This document shows positions 21,959-35,100 of a stretch of 64,000 bases of DNA, in pieces (positions within the stretch are counted from its first letter, which is position 1; each line of letters opens with the position of its first letter). Source of the stretch: Odiellus spinosus. Lineage: Eukaryota > Arthropoda > Arachnida > Opiliones > Phalangiidae. The stretch is taken from NCBI GenBank assembly GCA_963920705.1, contig OY987231.1:23944200-24008199 (forward strand). The letters run 5' to 3'. The position numbers and the translations under genes are program-made. The notes under the pieces are model-generated. The model did no database searches. It was not told the DNA's origin and worked only from the letters and a program-made list of their open reading frames with translations.

Positions 21959-22496
21959 TAAAAGGTCCGGCAATAGTTGTTCTTGCAAAACTGCGTTCTT
22001 TCGGGTCTAATTAGTAGTCGTTCACTCGGAGGTAAAGGGTGGAGTTGAAATTCAGTTTTCGGGCGGGCGTCAGACGCGAGCGCTCTTGTCAGTGTCCCGG
22101 CCTCTAAAGGGAAACTACCTCGGATAAAATTGGAATCAAATAATAATAAACGAAGTAACTGTAGTCTAATTTTTCCCTCCTATTTCCCTTTAAGTTGACT
22201 CCTTTTCTTCGATTCTTTAAAAATAACTTCCGGTGGTCGTTTACGCCCCTTTTAATTTCGGGACATCGGAGGTAACTCCACTCTCTCGATTTTTACTAAA
22301 TTCTTTAGCATTAACAATTCACTATTCATTTATTCAACTTTGGAAACAGTAACGCGCGGAAATTTTTATTTACTGTTTTTAAGGTTGACGCGGTACTTGC
22401 GAGGTCAATTTTTTGAAATTGAAATCTAAACGTTCCGATGTAATTTAATTCTGAAGTTGTTCCGTTACGAATATAGTTCTAAATCACTAAATTAAC

Positions 22497-22690
22497 TCGG
22501 TAATTAACAGTTTGCTCCGGTAATTAAATTACAAAAACGGTAATTTGTAGTATACTGTTGTTTAGTGAGAAATAATTATGGAAACTCCGAGTTTAAAATT
22601 TAAACTAGAATCATTTTCTAAATACCGATAAATTACCGCGAGACGGTAATTACGGCGTAATTTACCAATTTTAAAAATTACGGTAATTCT
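22497..22690. mobile_element. CGGTAATT-rich palindromic repeat (family E), copy 1
   Basis: Repeated CGGTAATT / AATTACCG words are arranged in both directions, with AAATTACCGCGAGACGG in the middle. The stretch at 26458-26604 is a related copy in the opposite orientation (CCGTCTCGCGTTAAATTACC). Ends are unclear and it has no coding capacity. Confidence 0.4.
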
Positions 22691-23996
22691 AGAAATTTAA
22701 TTTTAGGAGCTCCCTTTAAAACCACGATATGAAATAAAAAATATTTTCGTCTATCAAATAAATCTAAAATACGGTAGATGAAATCAACGTAAGTCTGACC
22801 TAATTTCATTCTTCGAAAGAATCGGGAATCGCTTTACTCGAACGAGAGTTTATTATTTTATAGGACCCTTTTCTAGAGTGCTACTCAAATATACATCGTG
22901 GGAAAAATCTCATTCGAAATAAACTCTGAAATAAAATGGATTTTTCCCCTCAAAAGGATTAAGATGAAAACTAAGAAGTTTTTAAAATTTCTAATTTAAA
23001 ATCTTGTTTGAATTTTTCCAAACTTGTCGGAGCTTCGAATCTAGGTCGACTCCGCCGAGAGGATATTCAAATTAAAAATCTAAATCGGCTTGATTCCGTG
23101 GGTTTTAGCCAAACTTCGTAATTAAGTCACTCGAGAGTTTTCAACAACAATTATTTATATTAAAACCGCCCACATTTTCTATACGAATTGAAGCCGGTTC
23201 GATACTTAACGAGATTATTCTATTTGACCTACAAATGGAAATTGAGTAGCATTCGAGCGAAAGATCATTATAAAACTTATATACATGTCATAAAAAAAAT
23301 ATATCCCAACAATAAAAATACATATTAAATAATCGCCATTTTCAAATTTTTAAAAAATATTTTACCCGCAATATTACGTCATCGCGTTATGGTCGCGTAG
23401 CTATTACAGAGACGTTCTGGCACCTCTGATAAGGTCGCTTTCGCGCTGTCTTTTTCGTAAAAGTACTTAATCTAGAAAGTCCACTATCTTTCGAACGAAT
23501 TACGTTCCGTACTTAGCCTCAACCGGCGGAGACGTGACAGCCTCCCTTTAAAACGTTTTGTTCTTATAAAGGTATCTTACTTCGTTTCAATTATGGAAAG
23601 AAAGCAATTCCCCATTAATAATCGGGTTTTCCAATGGAAGTTTAGTTTCCTTTCAAGATTGTAATTAAAGATATTATATCTTTTGTCTCTTTCGTGGCTG
23701 CCGCGCGGCAAATAGATTCGTTTTCCGTCTCCCTACTCGCCTCGCTCCCTATTTTTCTCGCGGGTAATTGTCGTTCGGAGCCGCCGAATGGAAGAGTCTT
23801 TGTCTCCAAATATAAGCTCCACCCGCTCCTTCTCACCCAACCCCCTCCCCAACCCCTTTCATATTCTCCTTCGCGTCGTTTCTATCTCGCTCGAGTTTGC
23901 GGCAATATACAAAGGCTAATCCGGAATATTCTTCAAAGGAATACAATTTTTCCCACAAAAACTGATTTTCCAACGCGCCTTAAGATCCCTGTTTGT

Positions 23997-25091
23997 AATT
24001 AGGCTTAATCAACCTTCGAAATTAGGCTTAATCGACCTTCGAAATTAGGCTTAATCGACCTTCGAAATTAGGCTTAATTGACCTTCGAAATTAGGCTTAA
24101 TTGACCTTCGAAATTAGGCTTAATTGACCTTCGAAATTAGGCTTAATTGACCTTCGAAATTAGGCTTAATTGACCTTCGAAATTAGGCTTAATTGACCTT
24201 CGAAATTAGGCTTAATTGACCTTCGAAATTAGGCTTAATTGACCTTCGAAATTAGGCTTAATTGACCTTCGAAATTAGGCTTAATCGACCTTCGAAATTA
24301 GGCTTAATTGACCTTCGAAATTAGGCTTAATCGACCTTCGAAATTAGGCTTAATCGACCTTCGAAATTAGGCTTAATCGACCTTCGAAATTAGGCTTAAT
24401 TGACCTTCGAAATTAGGCTTAATTGAGCTTCGAAATTAGGCTTAATTGACCTTCGAAATTAGGCTTAATTGACCTTCGAAATTAGGCTTAATTGACCTTC
24501 GAAATTAGGCTTAATTGACCTTCGAAATTAGGCTTAATTGACCTTCGAAATTAGGCTTAATTGACCTTCGAAATTAGGCTTAATTGACCTTCGAAATTAG
24601 GCTTAATTGACCTTCGAAATTAGGCTTAATTGACCTTCGAAATTAGGCTTAATCGACCTTCGAAATTAGGCTTAATCGACCTTCGAAATTAGGCTTAATC
24701 GACCTTCGAAATTAGGCTTAATCGACCTTCGAAATTAGGCTTAATCGACCTTCGAAATTAGGCTTAATCGACCTTCGAAATTAGGCTTAATCGACCTTCG
24801 AAATTAGGCTTAATCGACCTTCGAAATTAGGCTTAATCGACCTTCGAAATTAGGCTTAATCGACCTTCGAAATTAGGCTTAATCGACCTTCGAAATTAGG
24901 CTTAATCGACCTTCGAAATTAGGCTTAATCGACCTTCGAAATTAGGCTTAATCGACCTTCGAAATTAGGCTTAATCGACCTTCGAAATTAGGCTTAATCG
25001 ACCTTCGAAATTAGGCTTAATCGACCTTCGAAATTAGGCTTAATCGACCTTCGAAATTAGGCTTAATCGACCTTCGAAATTAGGCTTAATC
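23997..25091. repeat. 23-bp satellite array, 48 units
   Basis: The unit is AGGCTTAATCGACCTTCGAAATT. The word AGGCTTAAT recurs from 24001 to 25082 with an unbroken period of 23 and no insertion or deletion. Units differ almost only at one base, AATCGACC versus AATTGACC. Numbering from 0, units 1-2 carry C, 3-11 T, 12 C, 13 T, 14-16 C, 17-27 T, 28-46 C. Unit 0 reads AATCAACC, and unit 18 has GAGCTT in place of GACCTT. The array lies in the putative 33-kb intron. Confidence 0.97.
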
Positions 25092-26457
25092 TACGTAAAC
25101 AAATCTTATAACTAAAGGATTATGAAGTAGTTGTTTTGGAGGCGAAGTTCGTTGCGCGGCGGATGAAACACTTTTACAGGCGCTTTACCTAAAACGTTTC
25201 TGATCATTGAATCCTGTAAAGTAGCTTTCCCCGTCGCGTCGAAGCGCTGCCGGGAAAACGCGTCTACAGGCGGCCAATCTAGTTAAAAGCGATTCGAATG
25301 TACAAATTATACAAAGTAGCCGCGCGCGCCGAGAGAGAGAGAGAGATCGTTGACGAATCGCGTGCGCTTTTATACATTTGGCTCTTTGCCAAAAAGTATC
25401 TTATTCTAATAAATAGAGCTATTAAAAATGGATATCTTCCCGTAAATATTTCATTAATTAACGCCGATTTTGGCATCTAGGCGTAAATTAAAATAACACG
25501 ATCGTGTGTCAAATGGAAGAGTGGCGAGTTGGTCCATTTGGTCCGGTTTTTGGAGTCTTTAAACCAAAGAATAATTAAATTAGGCCTTATTATATTTAAT
25601 CAACGTTTGAAATGACCAGAACTTGATTAAAAAAAGCGCTCTAATTCTTATTTATTCAAAATATATTCTATTTTAATTTGCAGTCTGCTTATGCTTGGAC
25701 AGGGATCGAATGATTCTGGTCTCTTCAATACGAGTCTATACTATTGATATAAAGGTTTCCAATTACACCGTATGAATGACGGCTATATTTCTCCTAACAG
25801 CTTATCACAATTTTCTCTCCTTTTTTTTTATTATTATTAACGCTCGCGTACTAAACCGTAAACACGCGAGATATCCATTAGTTCGGGCTACAAATATAGA
25901 TTTTCCGTTTAATGAATTAATGGCTAGAATCCCCTTTCTTACACCCTACCCCCCTCCTTCGTTCGATGATTGGTTCCGGACCTCCTCGTTATCCCTACAC
26001 CGAAAGCGAATTTCCCGGTCCAATATATAGGCTATCGGATATATCAAATCACATTATTTAAAACAAATTTTCCGAGTGTAAATTAAAAGCATCTACCCTA
26101 GACTTTAGTAAAACGACTATATGGAATTTTAATTAAGGTAAATTAGAAATAAATAGTCTAGTGAAAAGGGTTCGAAGATACTCGCCTCTAATGGAAATAA
26201 AATTACTTTTCATTCGGAATTTTCCTGGTCTCAAATTTGAAACTTATATAAAGCGACTCCGTAACCAATATCTTAATCAAATAACCTTACTCTTTGGAAA
26301 TTAGTAATCGATTTAGACATAAAATATGTCTAAAAATATTAGACATAATTGGCAATTATGAAATTAGTCTCGAAGAAATTTTGTATTTATTTCGAAAGAA
26401 CTAAATTACCGATGTCAATCCGGAAAAAAAAAGTAGACTGGTTTCCTTCGTTAGTTT

Positions 26458-26604
26458 TAAAATTACCGTAATTTTATAAATTGGTAATTTACCGTCTCGC
26501 GTTAAATTACCGCGTAATTTAAATTATAATAAATTCCGATGTAGAGCAAACCGTATTACTCTGGTAATTTCCCGCGTTAATTACCACGCTAAATTAATTA
26601 CCGG
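26458..26604. mobile_element. CGGTAATT-rich palindromic repeat (family E), copy 2
   Basis: Reverse-oriented relative of 22497-22690: AATTACCGTAATTT, GTAATTTACCGTCTCGCG, TAATTACCACGC and ending AATTAATTACCGG. AGAGCAAACCG here mirrors GTTTGCTCCGG in copy 1. Confidence 0.4.
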
Positions 26605-27663
26605 TTGATAACTCTACGCGTTTTTTATGTTTTATAAAATAAGCTTGGAAGCGTTAAAAAGCACCCTTTTGTATCGAAGATGTTGGCGTTTTTTAAGCTT
26701 GGTTCTTTTGCCAACCTTGAAACCAACAAAAACAGCTGTTAAATGGAACCCGTTTCTACAGAAGATGTTATCTTTTTTCAAGGCTAGGACGAAGTCAGAA
26801 TTTATTTAATCGTCTATTGTAAAGCGTGTAACGCGTAGATACCTAGTTGGAGAAGTTGTCTCGGAAGAGGGAGTCAAGTTTCGATAAAAAAGATTCGACC
26901 TTTATAGTAAAGCGCACCCCTGGATAAAACAATATCGTATAAACCCTTAATCTCGCTCGGTGCGGTTGAAGCCCTTAAAACGCCGGGATTAAACCGTGAC
27001 TTATCTGGCGGATATTCTTCGCTCTTTAAACTCCCGATGCGGAACTTTCATTTTTCTAACGTTAGTCGCGGTTTTTTAAGCCTCGGTTGAACTTTTATAC
27101 GGATTCGCGCTTATAGCTTTAAATCCTAGGGGTATAATTTTTTATTTATCAATAATATATGCCCTAGATATCGAGGAAACAATGCGCTTAAATTTAGGTC
27201 ACGTGGAATGCCAAATGGAATATGATTAGGAACCTTAATTCCTCCAACTTTAAATCGGAATTATTTTCATCAATTCTTTCGAAGCATCGGGTTCTTTCGC
27301 GGAATGAGAAGGGATAGAATTAGAGTTGAATAATTGGCTATCCTACGTATCTATCCTACTCCATCAATCAGTAGGCGTTAATCGAGCTCTCTCTACCTCC
27401 TTCTCTCGCTTTCCCGCCTGTTTATAACGAATCTCGAAGCCCCGATAGAATTAGGAAACCATTTCCACGGGAGGTCTCTTTTTCCTACTAGCTAACCCTT
27501 TTTTCAATAGGCTCTATCATTGTTAGTAATTAAGAAGAGTAATTGTAGTTGCTTAGCCGAGATTATTAACCAATTAACAATCTTCTTGAGGCTCTTGATC
27601 GTCACCCGGATGAGATCCAAAGTTTCCCTATTCAAAATCTTAAAACAATAAAAAAAAAAGCAA

Positions 27664-27886
27664 TGCTACGTCGTCACACTAGGATTTCTTAATCGATTTG
27701 AAACTGTAAAATCCATACCATCGATTCAAATCGCCCGCCAAGAATCGCTTTAAGCGTCACGCGTTATCTTTATAAATCGATTTATCGTAGGTTGTTGAAA
27801 CCAGCCCGAATCGGTACGAAATTGCTTCCCGAATCAGTTTCGAGAAATCAAATCGATTCCAAGCTGCCTAATACGAACGCGACTTT
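27664..27886. mobile_element. ATCGATTT-rich MITE, copy 2
   Basis: Same order of words as the copy at 15037: GCTACGTCGTCACACTAGG at the left, AATCGATTTGAAAC, TTTATAAATCGATTTATCG, GTTGTTGAAACCAG, then AAGCTGCCTAATACGAACG and GCGACTTT at the right. The copies differ by substitutions and small gaps. It is non-coding. Confidence 0.6.
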
Positions 27887-30222
27887 AACGAGACGTACAT
27901 AGACCCAAAAGGTTTATGTCACGTAAAATCCTTATTTCTCATTTTTAATTTTTCCGGCCGAAAAGGATCGATATATATTAGAGTTAGGAGCGAATTTGCT
28001 GGTCCTTTTCATCTTTAATCCCCTCTTATCAATTTTTTATCAATCGGGTTGGCAATTTTGCACCTCTCTCTTTCCGAACGTCAAAATTGCGGAATGGGAA
28101 AAAATACTGAACATGTTTGGAACGCCACGCGAAAAGAGACGCCAAATTCGGAGAGGGGTTTTAACGCGTGCAAAATTTGACACCTTTCTTTTTATATTTT
28201 GTCGAGTATCGGATCGGGAGAAAAATTAATAAGTTTCTAGAAGCTTTCCTACCACCTTTTTTTTTCTTACTCACTGCGTGGTTCGGGGATTGGTTATTTT
28301 TTTGTTTCGGTTATAAAGTTTATCCGCCCCGCGATGGGGAGAAACGAAGCGTGGGAGAAACCCCCTTCCCCCCCCCTATTCTAAATCGATAATTAATTGG
28401 ATAAATCTCGACGCCAAGCGGGTGGGTGGGGACGGGTTGCCATACAGATAGTTTATAATTGCTTTTAATTAAAGAGATACTGACACTAAAAATAAATAAT
28501 GCAATTTTAGGAACGTAACATTTATTAAAAATTCGCTGAAAATGAAATTAGGTTCAATGGGAATTCGGGTTTCAAGCATTTACGAATAAAATGTTCGTTC
28601 CTAAAAGGCGGTTGTACCCGCGTTCGATATTACATCGTTTCAAATTGTAAAAAGGTTCAACTTTGAACTATGTAAATAAGGCGCTCCCAATCTCGTTCAA
28701 TTTTGGAACAGCCGCTTCCCTTTCTACTCTAGAAATTATCGTGGTACTTTGAAAAGGCTTACATTTTTCGTAACTACCTTACTAAAAGTTCGATTAAGTT
28801 GTAGATCAAATAGGATCGGGTAATCTTTGGGATTAACCGATTTCACCTTAATTTCGTTCGATGAAGTGTTTCTTATACTTTTCGGTTACTTCTTTGGACG
28901 TTAATTTCCCCTATATTCGCTTTATTTTAATTTAACTTTGAGTATCAGGTCTTCATTTCGATATTTTTGGTTGCTTAATTAGCGAAAATTTTAATTTTCT
29001 ATACGTTTAAATTCGAGTAGCGATTTCTCTCGTTTATTTTGTTGATTTATTTCTCTTTCCGGTTTTTTCCCTCCAAGGTGAATTCGGTGAACGCTACCGA
29101 ATCGCGTCCTTCATTCTTTGGAGATTAGAATGGCCCGTAAAAGCTTCCATTTTTTTTTTTTCCTTTTTGCCGAAACTTATTTCGCTTTTCGTAGTCGGAA
29201 AGGACTCCCTAGCCAACGATTCCCTCGTGACTAAAAAACAAAAAACCATGAAAAATAGAGGGTTGCTTGGGTTTTAAAAGAAAGACCTCGCTTAAAGGGA
29301 AACTATGAGCTAAAAATGAAATAAATTTTAGCTCCTTCCTCGGGCTACCAGTACGAGTTCGAATGAGGTAAAACCAATAACTCAAATATCCCCTTGTATA
29401 TATAGATACGAATAGCGGGCTAAATCTCGTCTGTTTCTTCGCCTATTAATTTCCCTTTAATTTAGGAGAGTTTCCCTTGGATTGGGGGGTTCTGTTTCTT
29501 TACTGGGGGTATGTAGAGAGGGGCTCTTTCGCTTTTAACCACGGAAATTCAATAGTTTTGAAATAAGATTTCGAATAAATCTTATAGGCATCTCTCTATA
29601 CGCTTAGAAGCCACCCTCGTATTCTCCCGTTACAACCTTAGAAGGGAATACCTTTAATATCGAAAAATCCGTTTTCAAACGCAAATTTCTATTATTTGCA
29701 AGATTCATACCGAGTATCTCTTAAGAGTCTGAGAAGGAACCTTTTTTTTTTTGTTTTTTTATTTCGGGTTGGGTTGAAATGGAATCGCGTACGCGACGTT
29801 GCCCTCCACTCTCTTTCTACGCGGATTTCGCTTTATTTTATTCAATTTCCGAAAAGGGGGAGAAGGCCAATGATTTAACAAGTACACAATTTTGCTCTTA
29901 AAGATTTAAGACACCGTTTCTAAGCGATGACGCGCTTTTGCTTTTCTCCTCTATAGGCTCGCCTCCATTCCAGTCCCCTAATAGGCTTAGCGCTCGGCTT
30001 AAAGGGAAGCGAGAATAATTGAATTTATTTCTCGGAATACGACGCCCAAAATTATAAATGCAAATCCACGTTTTAAATCTAGTTTCGATTAACCGTTTTT
30101 AGAGATTTTTTTCTAATTAATTTATATATTGTTGAAAACTTGGCTAGTCGTATTCGATATTGATTGGTCAATATTTTCGCTGAAATTCAAGTTTGAAAAT
30201 AGATTTGGGTAAAAGTGTCTAC

Positions 30223-30697
30223 TAGAGATGGGCGGCGCTATCCGCCAGAGATAATCCGGGGATAATCCCTGGAAATATACCCGCAATTCCACGTATAAAG
30301 ATGACGTCAGCGCTTGAAACGAGTAAACCCCAAATATCCGTTTTTCGAGGCTTAAGAGATTTCAAATATACGCGTGGAACAGATCGCCTTTCCCCCATTG
30401 GCGTTAACGATATTAGCGATTATATAAAAGCCAGCGTTATATTAATTAATTTGGCGAAATAACTACGACCAATATCTTTCTCCGAATATATAATTTAATT
30501 TATTGCCGCAATTCTACCTCGAAAGTTTACTCTTAACTCCGATTGGTGGTTGACTAAATATTATATTTACTTTCTCATCTACGAGCGAAGTTTAAAGTTC
30601 GTTAATTGGGAAAAGGCAATATCTCTATATCTCGCGTGACGTCATACTATCGCCTTTACTGGCGTTATATATCGGCCATTTCGTTTTCCATCTCTAC
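30223..30697. mobile_element. Possible foldback element with TAGAGATGG ends
   Basis: TAGAGATGGGCGG at the left is answered by CCATCTCTA at the right. ATGACGTCAGCGC at 30301 is answered by GCGTGACGTCAT at 30634. No coding capacity and no clear target duplication. The long spacing and modest arm length keep confidence low. Confidence 0.3.
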
Positions 30698-32064
30698 GTA
30701 AATTAACGCGGACCAGGTCTGGCGCGACTAGAGATAATGTCACGTCCTATAACGTAAATCCGTAAATTTCATCTAGTCCGATTCCACCTCGAGACGGAAG
30801 CGTGGGAAAAGGCTGTAACCCTTAGGCTTCCTTAATCTCTTAGTCAACCGAATACGGCTTCGTTCTCGTTGTCAACTCGAGGTGGAAACGATTCTATAGT
30901 TTGTCTTATATTAATATTTATTAATAATATTTCCGGTCAAGACGAGTTCGCGTAAGAGGGAAAGGCCAGGCGGATTGATACGCCGTGTTAAATTAAATAG
31001 AAAATGATAGCGTACCGTCTTGACCTCGAGGCGAACGCGTGTCCTCCTAGAGATAGTTTCTGTTAAAAGTAATTAGCATATAGCGTCGCCGGACAGACGG
31101 ACAAAAGGGGGAAGAGAGATAAAAGCGAAGGCTCTCCTTTAATTATCTAATTAACGTTATTAATGCTACTTTTGTCGGCCAACAAACGCCGCGGAAACTT
31201 TGAACTTCCAGCCCTTACGCGTATCCTAGCTCCATTTACCTTTTCTTTCGTATTAGCCGCGGTTTGCGACGCCCGTTAAAGGGATTATGAAACTATATTT
31301 TTAAGGAGGTGGGATACTCCGCGAATGGTTGTCAATAGGATATAGTTCAGGCGTTTCCCAGGCCGCCAAATACTATAGGAAGACTACGCTTTTTATATCC
31401 GCGTTTCAAATGACCCCTGGAAGAAATAGCGGCTATTCAAAGTATTCCTGGTCACTTTAAGTACTCCTTCATCCCTTTGTCCATCCTATCCAGTATATAG
31501 TTGCGTAGGCTAGAGTATGATCGCTCCGGGTCTCTTTTGTTCGCGCTAATGACGCGAAAGATGAAGATGACGTCGAAAAGAAGACCAGGAGCGAGGTTAT
31601 TCCATCCTCAATTTGCCGCGACTATTAATCCGGCTCTATCCAGTGAGCTCCCTTATCTCTCCCGAAGATTATATAGTCACGGTAGTTTCAAGGGGAGAGG
31701 GAGTTTGTTCAAAATGGTAAACTTTATCCGGTGTAAATGTTTCTCCGTGCTCTAGAAATAACCTAGAGAGTCGTGGCCACAGTTTCCACTATCTCTCTCT
31801 CTCTCTTAAAAGCGGGTTGATGCGGAAATATAAATGGATAAGGTTTATCTCGGAGAATTTAATTTCCTAGGATATGAACGACTCTTTTTTTTTCTCACCC
31901 CCTTCCAAGACTCTGTCTAATTTGCCAGATGTCATCCGAGAAGTCTTACGCTTTCCTTAAGGTTAGATTCCAACTCGTTGGTTGAATTTCGTCTATCTCG
32001 GAACGAATCTTAAGCCTTGGCTCGAAAGTGTTATAAAATAAGCCCATTACCGCGCGCGCGACGA

Positions 32065-32141
32065 GTGTAAAGGAACTATTTTCACACGCTCGTAGAAGTA
32101 CGATTAGCGCGTGAAAGTAGGTCCGTGTGAATCCGTCTTTA
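32065..32141. mobile_element. Family D MITE fragment
   Basis: ACACGCTCGTAGAAGTACGA and GCGTGAAAGTAGGTCCGTGT followed by GAATCCGTCTTTA match the right half of the element at 13495-13646. The left end is not clear. Confidence 0.4.
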
Positions 32142-35100
32142 GTCCATTCTTCTCCACCCTGACACGTATTCGCGGAATAAGGTCGCGTTCTTAACTCCTA
32201 AATAAATTAACTTTAAGAAGAGACGCGGTCCTAATAAATGTTCTCGGCGTATACTTTGGCTAATAACTTAAAATTTCAATCTTAATAATGAAGAGAATTT
32301 AATTAATTTTGGATGTCTTTCGTCTGATTTATAATGTACGCTCGTGATTACAATAATACTCTTCTTCTTCTTCTATAATAAGGGCTGCCCTTTAAGCGCC
32401 TGTTCCTCTATCTCTCCTCTGGCGAGAGCCAAGACCCTTAATGTCCACCAATAATTTATCCGAGAGGAAGCAATTTCTTCAACGTTCTTTTCGCTAAAAC
32501 GAAAATTTCCCCCCTTTTTTTTTTTCTTTCAAAATTTACCATTTTTTTTCGTTCGTTGCGATCCCAAACTTTTTTCTGTTTTTCCAAGGTTTTCTCTCGC
32601 GTTTCGTTTCTTTTTAAAATCCACGATTCTAAATCGTAATTTTCTTGGCGGGCGGCCACCAAATCTTGGAACCAAAAGTCGCGTTTTCACGACTTCTTTA
32701 TCGAGGAGGGAGTAAAATATAATATTATTTTTCTAAATTAATTTAGGAGACAAATGTTTTTTGGAAGAAACGAATCCTATTTTTGGGTATTCAGAGAAAG
32801 CGATATCGTTCTGTGTTATGGGCCCATAATCATTTGAAAACGCAATTTTAAATTTCCTTAAAAACAAATTGTACCTTTATCCAATCAGATCGCTCCATTA
32901 TTCCCATTGAAATAACATTTAAATAAACTTTTTCGAGAACATGTAATGGCGCTAGTGAGCTCTGGATTTTTCCTAGTTAATTCTTTCGGTTTTTAAGCGG
33001 CTTTCCAGCTTGTTTTTTCTTTGTTGGTTAGGTCCTATTATCTCGCCAATACATTGTCCAATCGTTGTCCAAAGTGGATGTGAAATGGTAGCGAGTTGAG
33101 GGAGGTAATTCTCAAGCTACTCCGCGCTTGGATCCAAATTTCCGAAAATAGGTCTCTGGTGGGGTTAGAGTATTTTACGAATTCATGGCGTTAGGCGGGG
33201 CCGCGCGTTTATCTTCCAGATTAAGTCGACATTTTTCGTTTTTATACCAACTTCATTTCCCCCCCGGCGTGTAAGAAGTTCTAAGCCTTTTTAGTTTTTA
33301 CCTCTAAAGTTACGAGGATGTTTACTTTAGACACCCGCGCGCGTTGGCCTTCCCTAATTAAAAAAAAAAAATGCTCGCCGATAAATCAACCCTTCCCATT
33401 TCTAGGCGAAACTAACCCGCGTTAAAACTAGCCTTTTGAACATCGTACTATCGTAAGTAAATTAAAACCTATAAGTCTGTTTAGACCTAATTTGAATACG
33501 GGTGTTCAGCTTGTTCAACTCGAGTTGTCGCGACTAGTTGGAAGTAAAAATTGGGCAGTTAATAGCACCTTGTATAGGAAAAATGCGAAATCAAGCTTCC
33601 TAGAATCTCCATACTTATTTTATTTTACTTATGATAGTACTACGAGGCGCGTAAGTCGCGCGCTTTAGTTTCGTCCCGAAATGGCCCGTCAGTAGGCCGG
33701 CTAATTTTGTATATTCGAGCGTATGATTCTCGTAAGCGTTACTTATGTCGCCTCTTAAAATTGGCAATGTAGCGAGTTAACAGCCTCGAAACGGAGTTAA
33801 TTTCCCGTAGAAAGATCAGCGTTCCGATAGAAATTAATCTCTCTTTCAAGCTTTGACTAAATATAGCTCGAGTAAAGTATGGTTGTTGGACTACGTTTCG
33901 GTTTAAACGCGTGTCCATATGTTGTTGCTGTATGGCGAACGGAGTGCGCGACTCGTTTTTAGGCATCGCCTAAATTACTCCAACTTAATTAAATTAGTGA
34001 TTGGAATCTATAGAATATGATTGTCGAGTTGTTTTATTTATTAGCGGATTTAAAAGGGTCGATGGGTGCGTACCCGAAAAATCAAAAGATGAACCCAGAC
34101 GTTCCTATAACTGTTTATGCCCAATAACTTGCGCAATTCTGAATTGAATTTATGGAAAATTCAATTTTCTCTATCTCTTTCTCTTTCTCTCTTTTTCAAT
34201 ATCGGCTTGTCACATTTTTAAGAGTTGATCCACTTCTGGAAAGACTTAACTGTAACTCTCGTAAACGCGAATGCGCGGGAAGGATGGTTTTAAGCCGATA
34301 AGGTTGTTTGGGAGAAGGATTGGCTCGAATTCCTAATAGATGCCTTTAAATGTACATACTATATCCGATCGTTTATCGAAATGGGAGGCTACTCCATATT
34401 CCCCTCTAAACCATCCCCCCCCCCATTATCTATTTCAGCCCGAGTCGTTACCGAGCTCGAATCTAGGTTATTCCCGGTACGTCTTTGATTTAGATATTTG
34501 TAGATTATCGCGGAAGCTAAAGCTTCCTACCAACTCGACGCGGTATATATAACTATATATATTTTAAGTACGCGCGAAGTGGAGTGTAGCCGCTGTTCTC
34601 GATCGGATATCGAATTACGTCTAACATTTGACAGCGAAGCGGGAAGCCGTACCGAGATCTCTTCCTATACGTATTCGTCTTATTGGAAATAACATTGAGA
34701 TTAACTTCGCGTCGCGGTGTCAATTCAAGTCGAAAGTTTTCGTATTTCGGGAGGATGGCTGTCGCCAACCGTTAATCCGATACGCTCAATGAGTTTCCCC
34801 TTCCTGGTTCGTTTCTCCTTCGTATATATATACAACGTTATATAACAACGTTTAATTCGTTAATGGTCGAACCAAATGAGCCGAATATGTTCGCCCCCCC
34901 CCGCCCTACACCCCCGCCTTACACCGTTCTCAATGAATCATATATATATATATAGCGATATAGAATTTAGTAACGTCAAGAGTAAATGAAAACCCTCGAT
35001 CTCAACCATTCGCTGCAACTCGCGTCTTCGAGCGCCAATTTTTGGCCAATCATCAGCGCCCCCTAACGACTCGTACCGGCGGCAAATTATGTCTTATTCA

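Larger units (their letters stand above)
18584..23996. other. Start of a putative 33-kb intron, no gene seen
   Basis: A+T-rich non-coding sequence with homopolymer C-runs (18648), a family F MITE (20896-21213), a family A MITE (21618-21958) and a CGGTAATT-rich palindromic element (22497-22690). Open frames at 19560-19790 and 23694-24002 resemble no known family. Confidence 0.4.
25092..30222. other. No gene seen; repeats and A+T-rich DNA
   Basis: The stretch holds a GA microsatellite (about 25331), the family E copy at 26458-26604 and the ATCGATTT MITE at 27664-27886. It also holds long T and C runs (28256, 28369, 29150, 29741) and dispersed CCCTTTAA words. Open frames of 60-84 codons occur on both strands without recognisable content. 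Confidence 0.4.

Noticed and set aside
23997-25091. CRISPR array
   Set aside because: Units are contiguous 23-bp copies without spacers, in an animal-type genome; this is a satellite.
33405-33452. 47-nt segment with good acceptor and donor
   Set aside because: Open only in phase 0, which does not fit the phase 1 exons of the putative secretory gene; probably chance.
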